NCBI RefSeq assembly: GCF_022662475.1
Contig: NZ_JAKNQQ010000002.1
Location: 682,001 to 746,000, forward strand
DNA: 64,000 nucleotides
From: Sphingomonas sp. TREG-RG-20F-R18-01
Lineage (GTDB): Bacteria > Pseudomonadota > Alphaproteobacteria > Sphingomonadales > Sphingomonadaceae
Direction: 5' to 3'
The translations under genes and the position numbers were made by a program. Positions 36,244-45,512 of this stretch are shown in pieces. A model generated the notes under the pieces. It was not told the DNA's origin, did no database searches, and saw only the letters and a program-made list of their open reading frames with translations. The stretch's first letter is position 1; the number at the start of each line of letters is the position of its first letter.

Positions 36244-36864
36244 ATGAGCGTAACACTCCACGAAGAAGACATTCCCGCTGACCTGTTCGCGCCTGGCGTC
36301 GACATCGCGGTGGATACCGAGACCATGGGTCTCATCACCCCGCGCGATCGACTGTGCCTGGTCCAGCTGTCCGACGGCGGACCCGACGAGCATCTCGTCC
36401 GCTTCGGACCCGAGAGCACCTATGCCGCGCCCAACCTGCGCGCGCTGCTCGAGGATCCGGCCCGGACCAAGCTGTTCCACTTCGCGCGCTTCGATCTCGC
36501 CGCGATCAGCCATTATCTGCAGGTCACCGCAACCCCCGTTTATTGCACCAAGATCGCATCGCGGTTGATCCGCACCTATACCGACCGCCACGGTCTCAAG
36601 GAACTGGTGCGCGAGTTGCTGGCGCAGGACATTTCCAAGGCGCAGCAATCGTCCGACTGGGGTGGCCCGGTGCTGAGCGATGCACAGAAGGACTATGCTG
36701 CATCCGACGTGCGGTTCCTCCACGCCTTGCGCGAGGAACTCGATCGCCGGCTGGCCCGCGAAGGGCGCACGGCGCTGGCGCGTGCCTGCTTCGAGTTCCT
36801 GCCCGCACGCGCCGAACTGGATCTGGCGGGCTGGCCAGAGACCGACATCTTCGCGCATGCCTGA
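36244..36864 (+). CDS. rnd: Ribonuclease D-type 3'-5' exonuclease
   Basis: 206 residues with the DEDDy exonuclease core: motif I VDTETMGL (D24, E26), motif II HFARFDLAAIS, and motif III DYAASDVRFLHAL. It lacks the HRDC domain of long RNase D, as is usual for the short alphaproteobacterial form. It should trim 3' ends of structured RNA such as tRNA precursors. It overlaps lptC by eight bases and leads the conserved run rnd-lptC-lptA-lptB-rpoN. Confidence 0.9.
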   Translation: MSVTLHEEDIPADLFAPGVDIAVDTETMGLITPRDRLCLVQLSDGGPDEHLVRFGPESTYAAPNLRALLEDPARTKLFHFARFDLAAISHYLQVTATPVYCTKIASRLIRTYTDRHGLKELVRELLAQDISKAQQSSDWGGPVLSDAQKDYAASDVRFLHALREELDRRLAREGRTALARACFEFLPARAELDLAGWPETDIFAHA

Positions 36865-37492
36865 CCCCCGCGCGATCCGCAGTGCGCGCCAGCGCTGGGC
36901 CGCGCCCGGCAGCAGCCACGACCGTACGGTCGCGGTGTTGCGCGTCGTGCTGCCGGTCGCGATCGGGATCATGGCAGCGTTCGTCGTCGTCCTGCCGCTA
37001 TACGCCGGCGGGGATGTCAGTTTCCTGCTCGACAAGAAAAAGGTGGAGGTCGCCAAGGAGCGGATCCGTATCCAGTCCGCGACCTATCGCGGCCAGGACG
37101 ACAAGGGACAGCCGTTCGCCGTAAACGCCGGGTCGGCGGTGCAGAAGAGTTCGGCCGAGCCGATCCTGCGGCTAAACAAACTGTCCGCTCAGATCGGGCT
37201 GACCGATGGCCCCGCCAACGTCGTCGCGGATCGCGGCCATTACGACATGGACACGCAGCAGGTCATGATCGACGGGCCGTTGAAGGTCGACAGCACCGGC
37301 GGCTATCACCTGGCAACGCAGGACGCGACACTCGATCTCAAGAGCAAGACGCTGAAAAGCGGCGGGGCGGTGACCGGTACCGTGCCGCAGGGCACGTTCA
37401 GCGCGAACCAGATGAATGTCGATCTCAATAGCCATGTCGTCAAGCTAGACGGCAATGCGCGCTTGCGGATCGTGCCGCGAAAGACGAGATAG
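36857..37492 (+). CDS. lptC: LPS export protein LptC
   Basis: 211 residues: short cytoplasmic N terminus, one membrane helix at about 28-47 (LRVVLPVAIGIMAAFVVVLPL), then a periplasmic beta-jellyroll (OstA-like) domain with YDMDTQQVMIDGPLKVDSTGGY and LKSGGAVTGTVPQGTFSAN strands. LptC joins the LptB2FG transporter to LptA in the periplasmic bridge that carries lipopolysaccharide, or glycosphingolipid in LPS-lacking sphingomonads. The start overlaps rnd by eight bases, and lptA begins five bases after its stop. Confidence 0.9.
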   Translation: MPDPRAIRSARQRWAAPGSSHDRTVAVLRVVLPVAIGIMAAFVVVLPLYAGGDVSFLLDKKKVEVAKERIRIQSATYRGQDDKGQPFAVNAGSAVQKSSAEPILRLNKLSAQIGLTDGPANVVADRGHYDMDTQQVMIDGPLKVDSTGGYHLATQDATLDLKSKTLKSGGAVTGTVPQGTFSANQMNVDLNSHVVKLDGNARLRIVPRKTR

Positions 37493-37497
37493 GCCGC

Positions 37498-38034
37498 ATG
37501 CGCCGCACCCTCACCTTGCTGACCCTTTCGCTCGCGCTCGCGAGCCCGGCCTTGGCGCAGGGGCGCAATTCGCAGGCGCCGATCAACCTCAACGCCGATC
37601 ATATCGAGTTGCAGGACAAGGCCAACCGCGCGTTGTTCTCGGGCAATGTCGTGGTCAAGCAGGCCGAAATGACCCTCAACGCCCAGCGCATGACGGTCAG
37701 CTATGCCGGCCAGATCAGCACCGGCGCCTCGCCGGAAGCGCAGCGGATCGATGCTTCGGGGGGCGTCACGGTCACGCGCCCGACGCAGACGGCGCGCAGC
37801 AACTTCGCGGTATACGACCTTAAAAAAGGCGTGATCACGATGCTCGGCGCGGTGACGCTGATCCAGGCGGGCAATACCGTCAACGGTGGTCGCCTCACGA
37901 TCAATCTCGATACCGGTCGCGCAATCATCGACGGCTCGTCGGTCGGTGGCGGCGGGTCGTCGAGCGCTCCGGGCACGACCACGACGAGCAATGGTCGTGT
38001 GTCGGGCACGTTCTCGGTCCCCAAGCGCAACTGA
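37498..38034 (+). CDS. lptA: LPS transport periplasmic protein LptA
   Basis: 178 residues with a signal peptide (about 1-21, ALA-Q) and an OstA/LptA domain: INLNADHIELQDKANRALFSGNVVVKQAEMTLNAQRMTVSY, and a later ITMLGAVTLIQAGNTVNGGRLTINLDTGRAIIDG. LptA forms the periplasmic bridge for lipopolysaccharide or equivalent glycolipid from LptC to LptD. The C-terminal ~30 residues are Gly/Ser/Thr-rich and probably flexible. It lies between lptC and lptB; the 163-base gap to lptB shows no gene. Confidence 0.9.
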   Translation: MRRTLTLLTLSLALASPALAQGRNSQAPINLNADHIELQDKANRALFSGNVVVKQAEMTLNAQRMTVSYAGQISTGASPEAQRIDASGGVTVTRPTQTARSNFAVYDLKKGVITMLGAVTLIQAGNTVNGGRLTINLDTGRAIIDGSSVGGGGSSSAPGTTTTSNGRVSGTFSVPKRN

Positions 38035-38197
38035 GCCTGCCGTACCGCGGGCGGACTCGTCGCCCCGCCGGTCGCGCTTTCCTGATCGCATCGATTGGCG
38101 TAGATGCGGCAGCGGACATGCGATATGCATGCACGAAGCCTGCCAGATGCCGCCCGGTAACGCTTCGGTAAGATCGAAATGCGAGCAGGGACGTGCG

Positions 38198-38992
38198 ATG
38201 ACCGATACGCTTACCCCAACGCCGGGCCTGACGCTCGATACCGCGCCGCCGATCGCGGAAGCGCCGGTGATGAACGGCCTGTCGGTCGTGTCGATCGCCA
38301 AGTCCTACGACAAGCGCCCGGTGCTGACCGACGTGTCGGTGTCGGTCGGCAAGGGCGAAGTGGTCGGGCTGCTCGGGCCGAACGGAGCAGGCAAGACGAC
38401 CTGCTTCTACTCGGTGATGGGCCTGGTAAAGCCCGATTCGGGTCGCATCATGCTCGACGGCGAGGACATTACCGGCCTGCCCATGTATCGCCGCGCGATC
38501 CTGGGGCTCGGCTATCTGCCGCAGGAAACGTCGATCTTCCGCGGCATGACGATCGAGCAGAACATCCTGAGCGTGCTCGAACTGGCGGTGCCCGATGCGA
38601 CCGAGCGCAAGGCACGGCTCGATACGCTGCTCGAGGAATTCGGGTTGACGCGGCTGCGCGATTCCCCGGCGATGGCGCTGTCCGGCGGCGAACGCCGGCG
38701 CGCGGAGATTGCCCGCGCGCTTGCTGCCAATCCGTCGATCATGCTGCTCGACGAGCCGTTCGCGGGGATCGATCCGTTGTCGATCGCGGATATCCGGGAC
38801 CTGATCTGCGAATTGAAGCGACGCGGGATCGGCGTGCTGATCACCGATCACAACGTCCGCGAGACGCTCGAGATCGTCGACCGCGCCTATATCATTTATG
38901 ACGGTCGCGTGCTGTTCACCGGATCGCCTGCCGAACTGGTTGCCGATGCCAATGTGCGGCGCCTGTATCTCGGCGAGGGCTTCTCGCTGTGA
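38198..38992 (+). CDS. lptB: LPS export ABC transporter ATPase LptB
   Basis: 264 residues. Walker A LGPNGAGKTTCFYSVMGL, Q-loop YLPQETSIFRGMT, signature LSGGERRRAEIARAL, Walker B IMLLDEPFAGIDP and H-loop LITDHNVRETL identify an ABC ATPase, and the GGERRR signature is specific to LptB. It powers extraction of lipopolysaccharide with LptFG, which are encoded elsewhere. The ~25-residue N-terminal extension before the ABC domain is common in sphingomonads. rpoN follows after 48 bases. Confidence 0.95.
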   Translation: MTDTLTPTPGLTLDTAPPIAEAPVMNGLSVVSIAKSYDKRPVLTDVSVSVGKGEVVGLLGPNGAGKTTCFYSVMGLVKPDSGRIMLDGEDITGLPMYRRAILGLGYLPQETSIFRGMTIEQNILSVLELAVPDATERKARLDTLLEEFGLTRLRDSPAMALSGGERRRAEIARALAANPSIMLLDEPFAGIDPLSIADIRDLICELKRRGIGVLITDHNVRETLEIVDRAYIIYDGRVLFTGSPAELVADANVRRLYLGEGFSL

Positions 38993-39040
38993 TGGCATGA
39001 CCCCGGTCTCCCTCTTTGCAACCAGAGCCGCACGGTAGCG

Positions 39041-40546
39041 ATGTCGCTCGCGCCTCGTCTCGATCTGCGCCAGTCGCAAGCGCTGGTGATGACGCCGCAG
39101 TTGCAGCAGGCGATTCGCCTGCTCGCACTGTCCAATCTCGAGATCGAGGGGTTCCTCGCCGAGGAGATCGAGCGCAACCCGCTGCTGGAATCCGGTGAAC
39201 CGAACGACGATGGCCCGACGCTGGAACGCGAGCCCGATATCGCGCCGCGGGACGAACCCGCCCCCGCCGACGAACTGCTAATGCAGGGTGGCGACACCGG
39301 GGAAGCATCGCTCGACGTCGACTTTACCGCAGAGAGCTTCCATCATGACAGCGTCGCGGACCAGCCCGGCGGCGCGGGGATGGACGGTGCGCTCGGGCTG
39401 AACGGCGCGACAAGCGGTGGCGCCGGGAGCGAGGATGGCCCCGACCTCGACTCCTTCACGACCGCCACGCTCAGCCTGTCGGATCACCTGCTTGCGCAGG
39501 CCGGGACCGCGGTCGACGGACCTGACTTGTTCATCGCCGCGCATCTGATCGACCAGATCGACGAGTGCGGCTATCTCACTGCGCCGCTGCTCGACATCGC
39601 GACCCGGCTGGGGGTGCCGCTGGCTCGGGTCGAAGCGGTGCTGGAAACGATCCAGACGTTCGATCCTACCGGTGTCGGCGCACGCGACCTTGCCGAATGC
39701 CTCGCGCTCCAGGCGCGGGAGGCGGACCGCTACGACCCGTGCATGGCGCGGTTGCTCGACCATCTCGATCTGCTCGCGCGGGGCGACCTCTCACGGTTGC
39801 GGCGGATCTGCCATGTCGACGACGAAGATCTCGCCGACATGATCCGCGAACTGCGCGGCTACGACCCGAAGCCCGGCTGTCGCTTCGGGGGGGAGCCGGC
39901 GCAACCCGTCGTCCCCGATCTGTACGTCGCCAAGCGCAAGGACGGCTGGGGCATCGAGATCAACGCCGCCACGCTGCCGCGCGTGCTGGTCAACCGCACC
40001 TATTATGTCGAGCTGTCGGCGGGAAAGACCGACAAGGCGTCCAAGGCGTGGCTGGGCGACATGCTCGCGAGCGCGAATTGGCTGATCAAAGCGCTGGACC
40101 AGCGGCAGCGGACGATCATCAAGGTCGCCACCGAAATCGTGAAGCAGCAGGAGGCGTTCTTCCTCCATGGCGTCGCGCACCTCAAGCCGATGACGCTGCG
40201 CCAGGTGGCCGAAGCGATCGAGATGCATGAATCGACGGTGAGTCGCGTGACCAGCAACAAATATCTGTCGTGCGCGCGGGGTCTGTACGAGCTCAAATAT
40301 TTCTTCACCTCCGCGATCCAGTCCTCCGACGGCGGGGATGCGGTGTCGGCGCAGGCGGTGAAATCCGCGATCAAGGCGCTGATCGCGGCCGAGGGGGATG
40401 CGATCCTGTCGGACGATACGCTGGTCGAGCAGTTGAAGGCCAAGGGCTTCGACATCGCGCGCCGCACCGTCGCCAAATACCGCGAGGCGCTCGGCATTGG
40501 CAGTTCCGTCCAGCGCCGCCGCGCGCGGGCGCTTGGGGCGGGGTGA
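39041..40546 (+). CDS. rpoN: RNA polymerase sigma-54 factor RpoN
   Basis: 501 residues. Region I is LRQSQALVMTPQLQQAIRLLALSNLEIEGFLAEEIERNPLLE; the acidic linker follows; the core-binding region starts near 145; the helix-turn-helix contains MTLRQVAEAIEMHESTVSRVTSNKYL; the RpoN box ARRTVAKYRE is at about 473-482. It directs polymerase to -24/-12 promoters needing AAA+ activators, often for nitrogen, motility or stress genes. It follows lptB in the conserved alphaproteobacterial order. The hpf and ptsN genes that commonly come next are absent here. Confidence 0.95.
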   Translation: MSLAPRLDLRQSQALVMTPQLQQAIRLLALSNLEIEGFLAEEIERNPLLESGEPNDDGPTLEREPDIAPRDEPAPADELLMQGGDTGEASLDVDFTAESFHHDSVADQPGGAGMDGALGLNGATSGGAGSEDGPDLDSFTTATLSLSDHLLAQAGTAVDGPDLFIAAHLIDQIDECGYLTAPLLDIATRLGVPLARVEAVLETIQTFDPTGVGARDLAECLALQAREADRYDPCMARLLDHLDLLARGDLSRLRRICHVDDEDLADMIRELRGYDPKPGCRFGGEPAQPVVPDLYVAKRKDGWGIEINAATLPRVLVNRTYYVELSAGKTDKASKAWLGDMLASANWLIKALDQRQRTIIKVATEIVKQQEAFFLHGVAHLKPMTLRQVAEAIEMHESTVSRVTSNKYLSCARGLYELKYFFTSAIQSSDGGDAVSAQAVKSAIKALIAAEGDAILSDDTLVEQLKAKGFDIARRTVAKYREALGIGSSVQRRRARALGAG

Positions 40547-40625
40547 AGCCGCGGGCGCAGTGGCGGACGGTGAGCATCAGTGCGGATAGAAGGCGGAGCG
40601 ATACGGACCAAGGTGTAACGCCAGC

Positions 40626-41624
40626 CTAGTCGTCCTCATCCTCATACCCCACCAGCGCCAGCGCGCGCGCCTTCATCTGGCGGGTGGCGCACCAGTGTAC
40701 GAGGGCATCCTCGCGCCCGTGCGTGACCCACACTTCCTTTGGGGCGATTTCGGTCAGCGTGTCGGTCAACTCGTCCCAATCGGCGTGATCGCTCAGAATC
40801 AACGGCAGCTCGATCCCGCGCTGCACCGCGCGCTGGCGGACCCGCATCCAGCCGGAGGCCATGGCGGTGATCGGGTCGGGGAGGCGGCGTGACCAACGGT
40901 CCGCCAGCGCACCCGGTGGGGCGATGACGACGTGCCCCATCATCTCCGCCTTGCTCGCCGCCGTCGCCGGGCGAAGCTCGCCGAGATCGACGCCATGCGC
41001 CTGATACAAGGCGCACAGCCGTTCGAGTGCGCCGTGGATATAGATTGGCGCGGCATGTCCACGCACGCGCAGTTCCGCAATCACGCGTTGCGCCTTGCCG
41101 AGTGCATAGGCGCCGACCAGCACGCAGCGGTCGGGATTGGCGTGGAGGGCGGCGATCAGCTTGTCGATCTCGTCCCCGGTGTCGGGGTGGCGGAACACCG
41201 GCAGCCCGAACGTCGCCTCGGTGATGAACACGTCGCACTTCACCGGCTCGAACGGGGCGCAGGTCGGATCCGGCCGACGCTTATAGTCGCCCGAGACGAC
41301 GATCCGTTCCCCACGATAGTCGAGCACGATCTGCGCGGAGCCCAGCACATGCCCGGCAGGGACAAAGGTCGCGCGCACCTCGCCGAAATCGTGCGTCTCC
41401 CCGTAGGCGACCGGATGCCCCGCCTGCTCGCCGTAGCGTGCGTCCATGATCGCCAGCGTCTCGGGCGTTGCCCACACCGCGCCATGCCCGCCGCGCGCAT
41501 GGTCGGCATGGCCATGCGTCACCAGCGCGCGCGCCGTCGGGCGCGACGGGTCAACCCACACGTCGGCGGGTTTGACATGAATGCCATGGGGTTGCGGATC
41601 GATCCAGTCGCCGAGTTTTGCCAT
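40626..41624 (-). CDS. Ligase-associated DNA exonuclease, metallo-beta-lactamase fold
   Basis: 332 residues of the beta-CASP-like metallo-beta-lactamase family. Metal motifs are THGHADHARGG and VPAGHVLGSAQIVL, then VSGDYKRRPDP, and ILSDHADWDELTD and VWVTHGRED later. It matches the exonuclease usually encoded beside the ATP-dependent DNA ligase (here 29325-30914, about 10 kb away). A role in nucleic-acid end processing is inferred from this association. The ATG at 41624 is used since MAKLGDWIDPQPHGIHV is the normal start. Convergent with rpoN. Confidence 0.88.
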   Translation of the reverse strand: MAKLGDWIDPQPHGIHVKPADVWVDPSRPTARALVTHGHADHARGGHGAVWATPETLAIMDARYGEQAGHPVAYGETHDFGEVRATFVPAGHVLGSAQIVLDYRGERIVVSGDYKRRPDPTCAPFEPVKCDVFITEATFGLPVFRHPDTGDEIDKLIAALHANPDRCVLVGAYALGKAQRVIAELRVRGHAAPIYIHGALERLCALYQAHGVDLGELRPATAASKAEMMGHVVIAPPGALADRWSRRLPDPITAMASGWMRVRQRAVQRGIELPLILSDHADWDELTDTLTEIAPKEVWVTHGREDALVHWCATRQMKARALALVGYEDEDD

Positions 41625-41741
41625 CCGACCCATGTGGGGGCGGTGACACGCGCGCGCCATTGCCGGGTCATGCAAAAGGTGGAGCGGCAACCATTCGGCG
41701 TGCCATGCATTTCTCCAGCGTAACGAACAGGGAGATATCCG

Positions 41742-42161
41742 ATGCGTGCACTCACTCTTGGTTTGCTGGCTGCGTCAACGCTGATTGCCGGTTGCGACGA
41801 ATATGGCGGCCGCCCGGGCGGTTATGGCGATAACCGCTACGCGCAATATGATTATGACCGGCCGGATCCGTCCTACAACGGTTATGATGCATCGCGCTAT
41901 TATCGGGACGATCGCCGCCATTACCAGGAGCGTCGCCTGTCGGAGAACGATCGGGTCTATCGCGGCAGCGACGGGCGCTACTATTGCCGCCGTAACGACG
42001 GCACGACCGGGCTCGTTGTCGGTGGCATCGCTGGCGGGGTTCTGGGTGCGGCGATTGCCCCGGGTGGCTCGGGCCTCCTCGGTGCCCTGATCGGCGGCGC
42101 GGGCGGTGCGCTTGCGGGCAAGGCGATCGACAAGAACGGCAGCGACAACCGCTGCCGTTGA
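41742..42161 (+). CDS. Glycine-zipper lipoprotein
   Basis: 139 residues: lipobox LIAGC (C18), a tyrosine/arginine/aspartate-rich middle (YGDNRYAQYDYDRPD..., SRYYRDDRRHYQERR), then GRYYCRRNDGTTGLVVGGIAGGVLGAAIAPGGSGLLGALIGGAGGALAGKAID, a glycine-zipper pair of helices. Probably an outer-membrane lipoprotein. Related in its C-terminal half to the small protein at 8930-9229. Preceded by GGGAGATATCCG. Confidence 0.8.
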   Translation: MRALTLGLLAASTLIAGCDEYGGRPGGYGDNRYAQYDYDRPDPSYNGYDASRYYRDDRRHYQERRLSENDRVYRGSDGRYYCRRNDGTTGLVVGGIAGGVLGAAIAPGGSGLLGALIGGAGGALAGKAIDKNGSDNRCR

Positions 42162-42263
42162 GTGGGTAGGGAGCGCGGTTCCGAAGGGACCGCGTTCCCG
42201 CCGTACCGGAACGCTCCCGGCGATGGACCGTTGACCACCCTCAGCATCCGACAAAGGTCCATC

Positions 42264-42653
42264 ATGAGCAAGACGCACAAACATCACCCGAAAAAACCGC
42301 CGCATGCGGCCGGCAAGCCCGAGCCCAAGCGTCCGTCCCGGACCATCAGCACGGCAACCGCCTGGTCGATCGGTGCGGCCGCGATCGCGGCCGGCGCGGG
42401 TATCGCTGCGTTTCTGACGCGGGGCAGGATTGCGGCGCTGCTGTCGGGGTCTGCTGCCGAGGGCCATGTTCCGACCGACTTGCTCGACCCGAAGCGCAAT
42501 GCCGACGATCGTGCTATCGCCGATTTCCGTCCCGACATGTCGGCACCGATGACCGCTGCCGAACGGGAGGCGCTTCGCCCTGCGACCGGCCCGGCACCCT
42601 CGATGGTCGCCTCGCGTGGGACTATGAACGCACAGACGGGCGCGTCCAACTAA
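42264..42653 (+). CDS. Hypothetical single-helix protein
   Basis: 129 residues. A lysine/histidine/proline-rich N terminus (SKTHKHHPKKPPHAAGKPEP) leads into one hydrophobic helix at about 31-50 (ATAWSIGAAAIAAGAGIAAFL), followed by a polar tail with no known motif. I do not recognise the family. Start ATG at 42264 follows ACAAAGGTCC. It lies about 100 bases after the glycine-zipper lipoprotein gene on the same strand and may share its transcript. Confidence 0.55.
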   Translation: MSKTHKHHPKKPPHAAGKPEPKRPSRTISTATAWSIGAAAIAAGAGIAAFLTRGRIAALLSGSAAEGHVPTDLLDPKRNADDRAIADFRPDMSAPMTAAEREALRPATGPAPSMVASRGTMNAQTGASN

Positions 42654-42705
42654 CATCTCTTGCAGAATCGGCCGCCGTGCGCTGGCGGCCGACCGCGTCG
42701 GCGCG

Positions 42706-43338
42706 TCAGCGTCCGGCGTATCGACGATGCACGATGCGGCGGATGAGCGCCTGAAACGCGATGATCGACAGCAGGCCGGCCTGGCTGAACCGTGCATCGA
42801 CGAACGCAATCCCTAACGACAGCAGCGCGCCTGCAACGACGCCAAAGCTGCGCGTCCGTGCCAATGTCACGGCTTCCGAAGGGACATCGTCCCGTACGAT
42901 ATCCGTCGCCGTGGCCAAGCGGGTCACCCGCAGGCTCAGCAACCCACTCACGACCAGCGTAAGCGCATAGACGATCGATGGTACGAGCATGCCGGCATTG
43001 GCGCTCATGAATGCCGTCGCGAACGGCAGGAACACGATGGCGCACAGCAGCTGGAGATTGGGACCGACCAGACGATCGGAATAATGGCCGGCAAGGCCGA
43101 ACGCGCGGTGATGCCCTGTCCAGAACGCGCCGATGACGAAGAAGCTGACGAAAAACCCGACAAAATTGGGCAGCAGCGCCAGCAGCGCCGCGACATACGC
43201 CTGCCACGGCGACCCGAACGGCAGATGCGGGGGATGGACTTCGATGATCAGCAGCGTGATCGCGATCGCAAAGACGGCGTCCGAGAAGAAGATCATGCGT
43301 TCGAGCGGATGATCCGGTTTATGTCCGTTATGCGACAT
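42706..43338 (-). CDS. TMEM175-like (DUF1211) channel protein
   Basis: 210 residues with five to six hydrophobic helices. The hallmark of the family is in helix 1, [21 protein letters not shown], which contains the FSD sequence; in TMEM175 channels this helix lines the potassium-selective pore. Helix 2-3 region is [24 protein letters not shown]. Bacterial members form tetrameric K+ channels with weak selectivity. Start at ATG 43338 gives a short polar N terminus before FSD. Divergent from hslV, with a 20-base perfect palindrome in the gap. Confidence 0.85.
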   Translation of the reverse strand: MSHNGHKPDHPLERMIFFSDAVFAIAITLLIIEVHPPHLPFGSPWQAYVAALLALLPNFVGFFVSFFVIGAFWTGHHRAFGLAGHYSDRLVGPNLQLLCAIVFLPFATAFMSANAGMLVPSIVYALTLVVSGLLSLRVTRLATATDIVRDDVPSEAVTLARTRSFGVVAGALLSLGIAFVDARFSQAGLLSIIAFQALIRRIVHRRYAGR

Positions 43339-43382
43339 CGTGCGTTTTCCCCCGGGTTTGCGGCCGGTTATCGACGACCCAG

Positions 43383-43402
43383 GGTCGCTTGCGCAAGCGA
43401 CC
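43383..43402. promoter_or_regulatory. Perfect 20-base palindrome upstream of hslV
   Basis: Half-sites GGTCGCTTGC and GCAAGCGACC meet with no spacer. It lies 37 bases before the hslV start and 45 bases from the divergent TMEM175-like start, a position suitable for an operator. Confidence 0.45.
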
Positions 43403-43439
43403 GATTGCACCCCGTCCAACGCCGCCCCATATCGCTGCC

Positions 43440-43991
43440 ATGAGTGGAAACGAAACGGTGTGGCACGGCACTACGATCCTGTCCGTGCGTCGCAATGGTC
43501 GTGTCGTCATCGCCGGGGACGGCCAGGTGACACAGGGCCAGACGGTGATGAAACCCAACGCCAAGAAGGTGCGGCGGCTCGGCGACGGATCGGTGATCGC
43601 GGGCTTCGCCGGCGCCACCGCGGATGCGTTCACGCTGTTCGAACGGTTGGAGCGCAAGCTCGAGCAGCATCACGGGCAGCTGCTACGCGCCGCGGTCGAG
43701 CTGGCCAAGGACTGGCGGACCGACAAATATCTGCGCAACCTGGAAGCGATGATGATCGTCGCCGACAAGGAGGTTACGCTGATCCTGACCGGCAACGGTG
43801 ACGTGCTCGAGCCCGAAGCGGGCGTCGCGGCGATCGGGTCCGGTGGCAATTACGCGCTCGCGGCGGCACGCGCACTGGTCGATTACGAGAGCGACGCCGA
43901 GACGATCTGCCGCAAGGCAATGGCGATCGCGGCGGAGGTCTGCGTCTACACCAACGACCGGCTGACCGTGGAAAGCCTCGAAACGAGCTAA
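43440..43991 (+). CDS. hslV: ATP-dependent protease peptidase subunit HslV
   Basis: 183 residues. The N-terminal [10 protein letters not shown] is removed to expose the catalytic threonine T11 ([21 protein letters not shown]), the mark of proteasome-type peptidases. [32 protein letters not shown] follows. Twelve subunits form the peptidase core that HslU feeds. ATG 43440 lies only about eight bases after a CCCCATAT sequence. hslU follows after 166 bases, a gap filled by a perfect 34-base inverted repeat; in most genomes the two genes are nearly adjacent. Confidence 0.96.
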   Translation: MSGNETVWHGTTILSVRRNGRVVIAGDGQVTQGQTVMKPNAKKVRRLGDGSVIAGFAGATADAFTLFERLERKLEQHHGQLLRAAVELAKDWRTDKYLRNLEAMMIVADKEVTLILTGNGDVLEPEAGVAAIGSGGNYALAAARALVDYESDAETICRKAMAIAAEVCVYTNDRLTVESLETS

Positions 43992-43999
43992 CCCATAAA

Positions 44000-44106
44000 G
44001 CCCCTCCCCTTCAGGGGAGGGGTTGGGGTGGGGACGTGTGAAACAGGCCCCCCGCCCGATCACCCAGAACTGCCCCACCCCAACCCCTCCCCTGAAGGGG
44101 AGGGGC
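44000..44106. repeat. Perfect 34-bp inverted repeat between hslV and hslU
   Basis: Left arm 44000-44033 and right arm 44073-44106 are exact reverse complements, separated by 39 bases. Each arm also contains its own CCCCTCCCC/GGGGAGGGG palindrome. A similar unit lies at 55430-55530. A degenerate extra arm (CCCCTTCCCGAAGGGG) is at 44121-44138. Confidence 0.85.
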
Positions 44107-44157
44107 CTAAGAGAGACCCCAACCCCTTCCCGAAGGGGACGGGCGCGAGAGAGACCC

Positions 44158-45453
44158 ATGAACGACTCCCTGACCCCCAAGGCCATCGTCCGCGCGCTCG
44201 ACGCGCACATCATCGGGCAGGCCGATGCCAAGCGCGCGGTTGCGGTTGCGCTGCGCAACCGGTGGCGGCGCCAGCGGCTTGGGGATGACCTTCGCGACGA
44301 GGTCAGCCCGAAAAACATCCTGATGATCGGACCGACCGGTTGCGGCAAGACCGAGATCAGCCGCCGCCTCGCCAAGCTGGCCGACGCGCCGTTCATCAAG
44401 ATCGAGGCGACCAAGTTCACCGAGGTCGGCTATGTCGGCCGCGACGTCGAGCAGATCGCGCGCGATCTGGTCGAGGAAGCGGTCCGGCTGGAGAAAGAGC
44501 GCCGCCGTAGCGCGGTCAAGGACAAGGCCGAGGAAGCGGCGATGGCACGGCTGCTCGATGCGTTGACCGGCAAGGGCGCGAGCGAGGCAACGCGGGAAGC
44601 CTTCCGCCAACGCCTCCACGACGGGCATCTGCGCGACACCGAGATCGAAATCGAGCTCGAGGCCGCGCCGCAGATGCCGTTCGAGATGCCTGGCGGCGGC
44701 GCGCAGATGATCAACCTGTCCGAGATGATGGGCAAGGCGTTCGGCGGCGGCCAGATGAAGCGCCGCAAGCTGACCGTGCCCGCCGCCTGGGACAAGCTCG
44801 TCGAGGAAGAAGCCGACAAGCGCTTGGACCAGGACGAGGTGAGCCGCGTGGCCTTGGCGGATGCCGAGGCGAACGGGATCGTCTTTCTCGACGAGATCGA
44901 CAAGATCGCGGTCAGCGACGCGCGCGGCGGGTCAGTCAGCCGCGAAGGCGTGCAGCGTGACCTGCTTCCCTTGATCGAGGGAACGACAGTGTCGACCAAA
45001 TACGGGCCGATGAAGACCGACCATGTGCTGTTCATCGCGAGCGGCGCGTTCCATGTCGCCAAGCCGTCCGACCTGCTGCCCGAGCTGCAGGGGCGCCTGC
45101 CGATCCGGGTCGAGCTGAAGGCATTGACCGAAGACGATTTCGTTGCGATCCTCAGCGACACCAAGGCATCGCTCACCCAGCAATATGTCGCGCTGATCGC
45201 GACCGAGGGCGTGACGATCACCTTCACCGACGACGGCATCCGCGCGATCGCGAAGATGGCGGCACTGGTCAACGGCGACGTCGAGAACATCGGAGCGCGG
45301 CGATTGCAGACGGTGATGGAGAAGCTGCTCGAGGACATCAGCTTCAACGCCGAGGATCGTGGCGGAGAGACGATCGCGATCGATGCGGGCTATGTCGAGA
45401 CGCATCTGGCGGGGATCGCGCGCAATACCGACCTCAGCCGTTTCGTGCTGTAG
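44158..45453 (+). CDS. hslU: HslU ATPase/unfoldase subunit
   Basis: 431 residues of the AAA+ family. Walker [10 protein letters not shown] at 58-66, pore loop [12 protein letters not shown], Walker [12 protein letters not shown], sensor region [19 protein letters not shown] and arginine finger [11 protein letters not shown] are present, as is the I-domain (about 110-240) and the C-terminal FVL-type tail that docks into HslV. It unfolds substrates and threads them into HslV. Translation start follows GAGAGAGACCC. Confidence 0.96.
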   Translation: MNDSLTPKAIVRALDAHIIGQADAKRAVAVALRNRWRRQRLGDDLRDEVSPKNILMIGPTGCGKTEISRRLAKLADAPFIKIEATKFTEVGYVGRDVEQIARDLVEEAVRLEKERRRSAVKDKAEEAAMARLLDALTGKGASEATREAFRQRLHDGHLRDTEIEIELEAAPQMPFEMPGGGAQMINLSEMMGKAFGGGQMKRRKLTVPAAWDKLVEEEADKRLDQDEVSRVALADAEANGIVFLDEIDKIAVSDARGGSVSREGVQRDLLPLIEGTTVSTKYGPMKTDHVLFIASGAFHVAKPSDLLPELQGRLPIRVELKALTEDDFVAILSDTKASLTQQYVALIATEGVTITFTDDGIRAIAKMAALVNGDVENIGARRLQTVMEKLLEDISFNAEDRGGETIAIDAGYVETHLAGIARNTDLSRFVL

Positions 45454-45512
45454 AACTGGGCACGCTTCAATGTATCGTAAACCCGGGGCAGGGTGGTTGT
45501 GATGCGGGCCGG

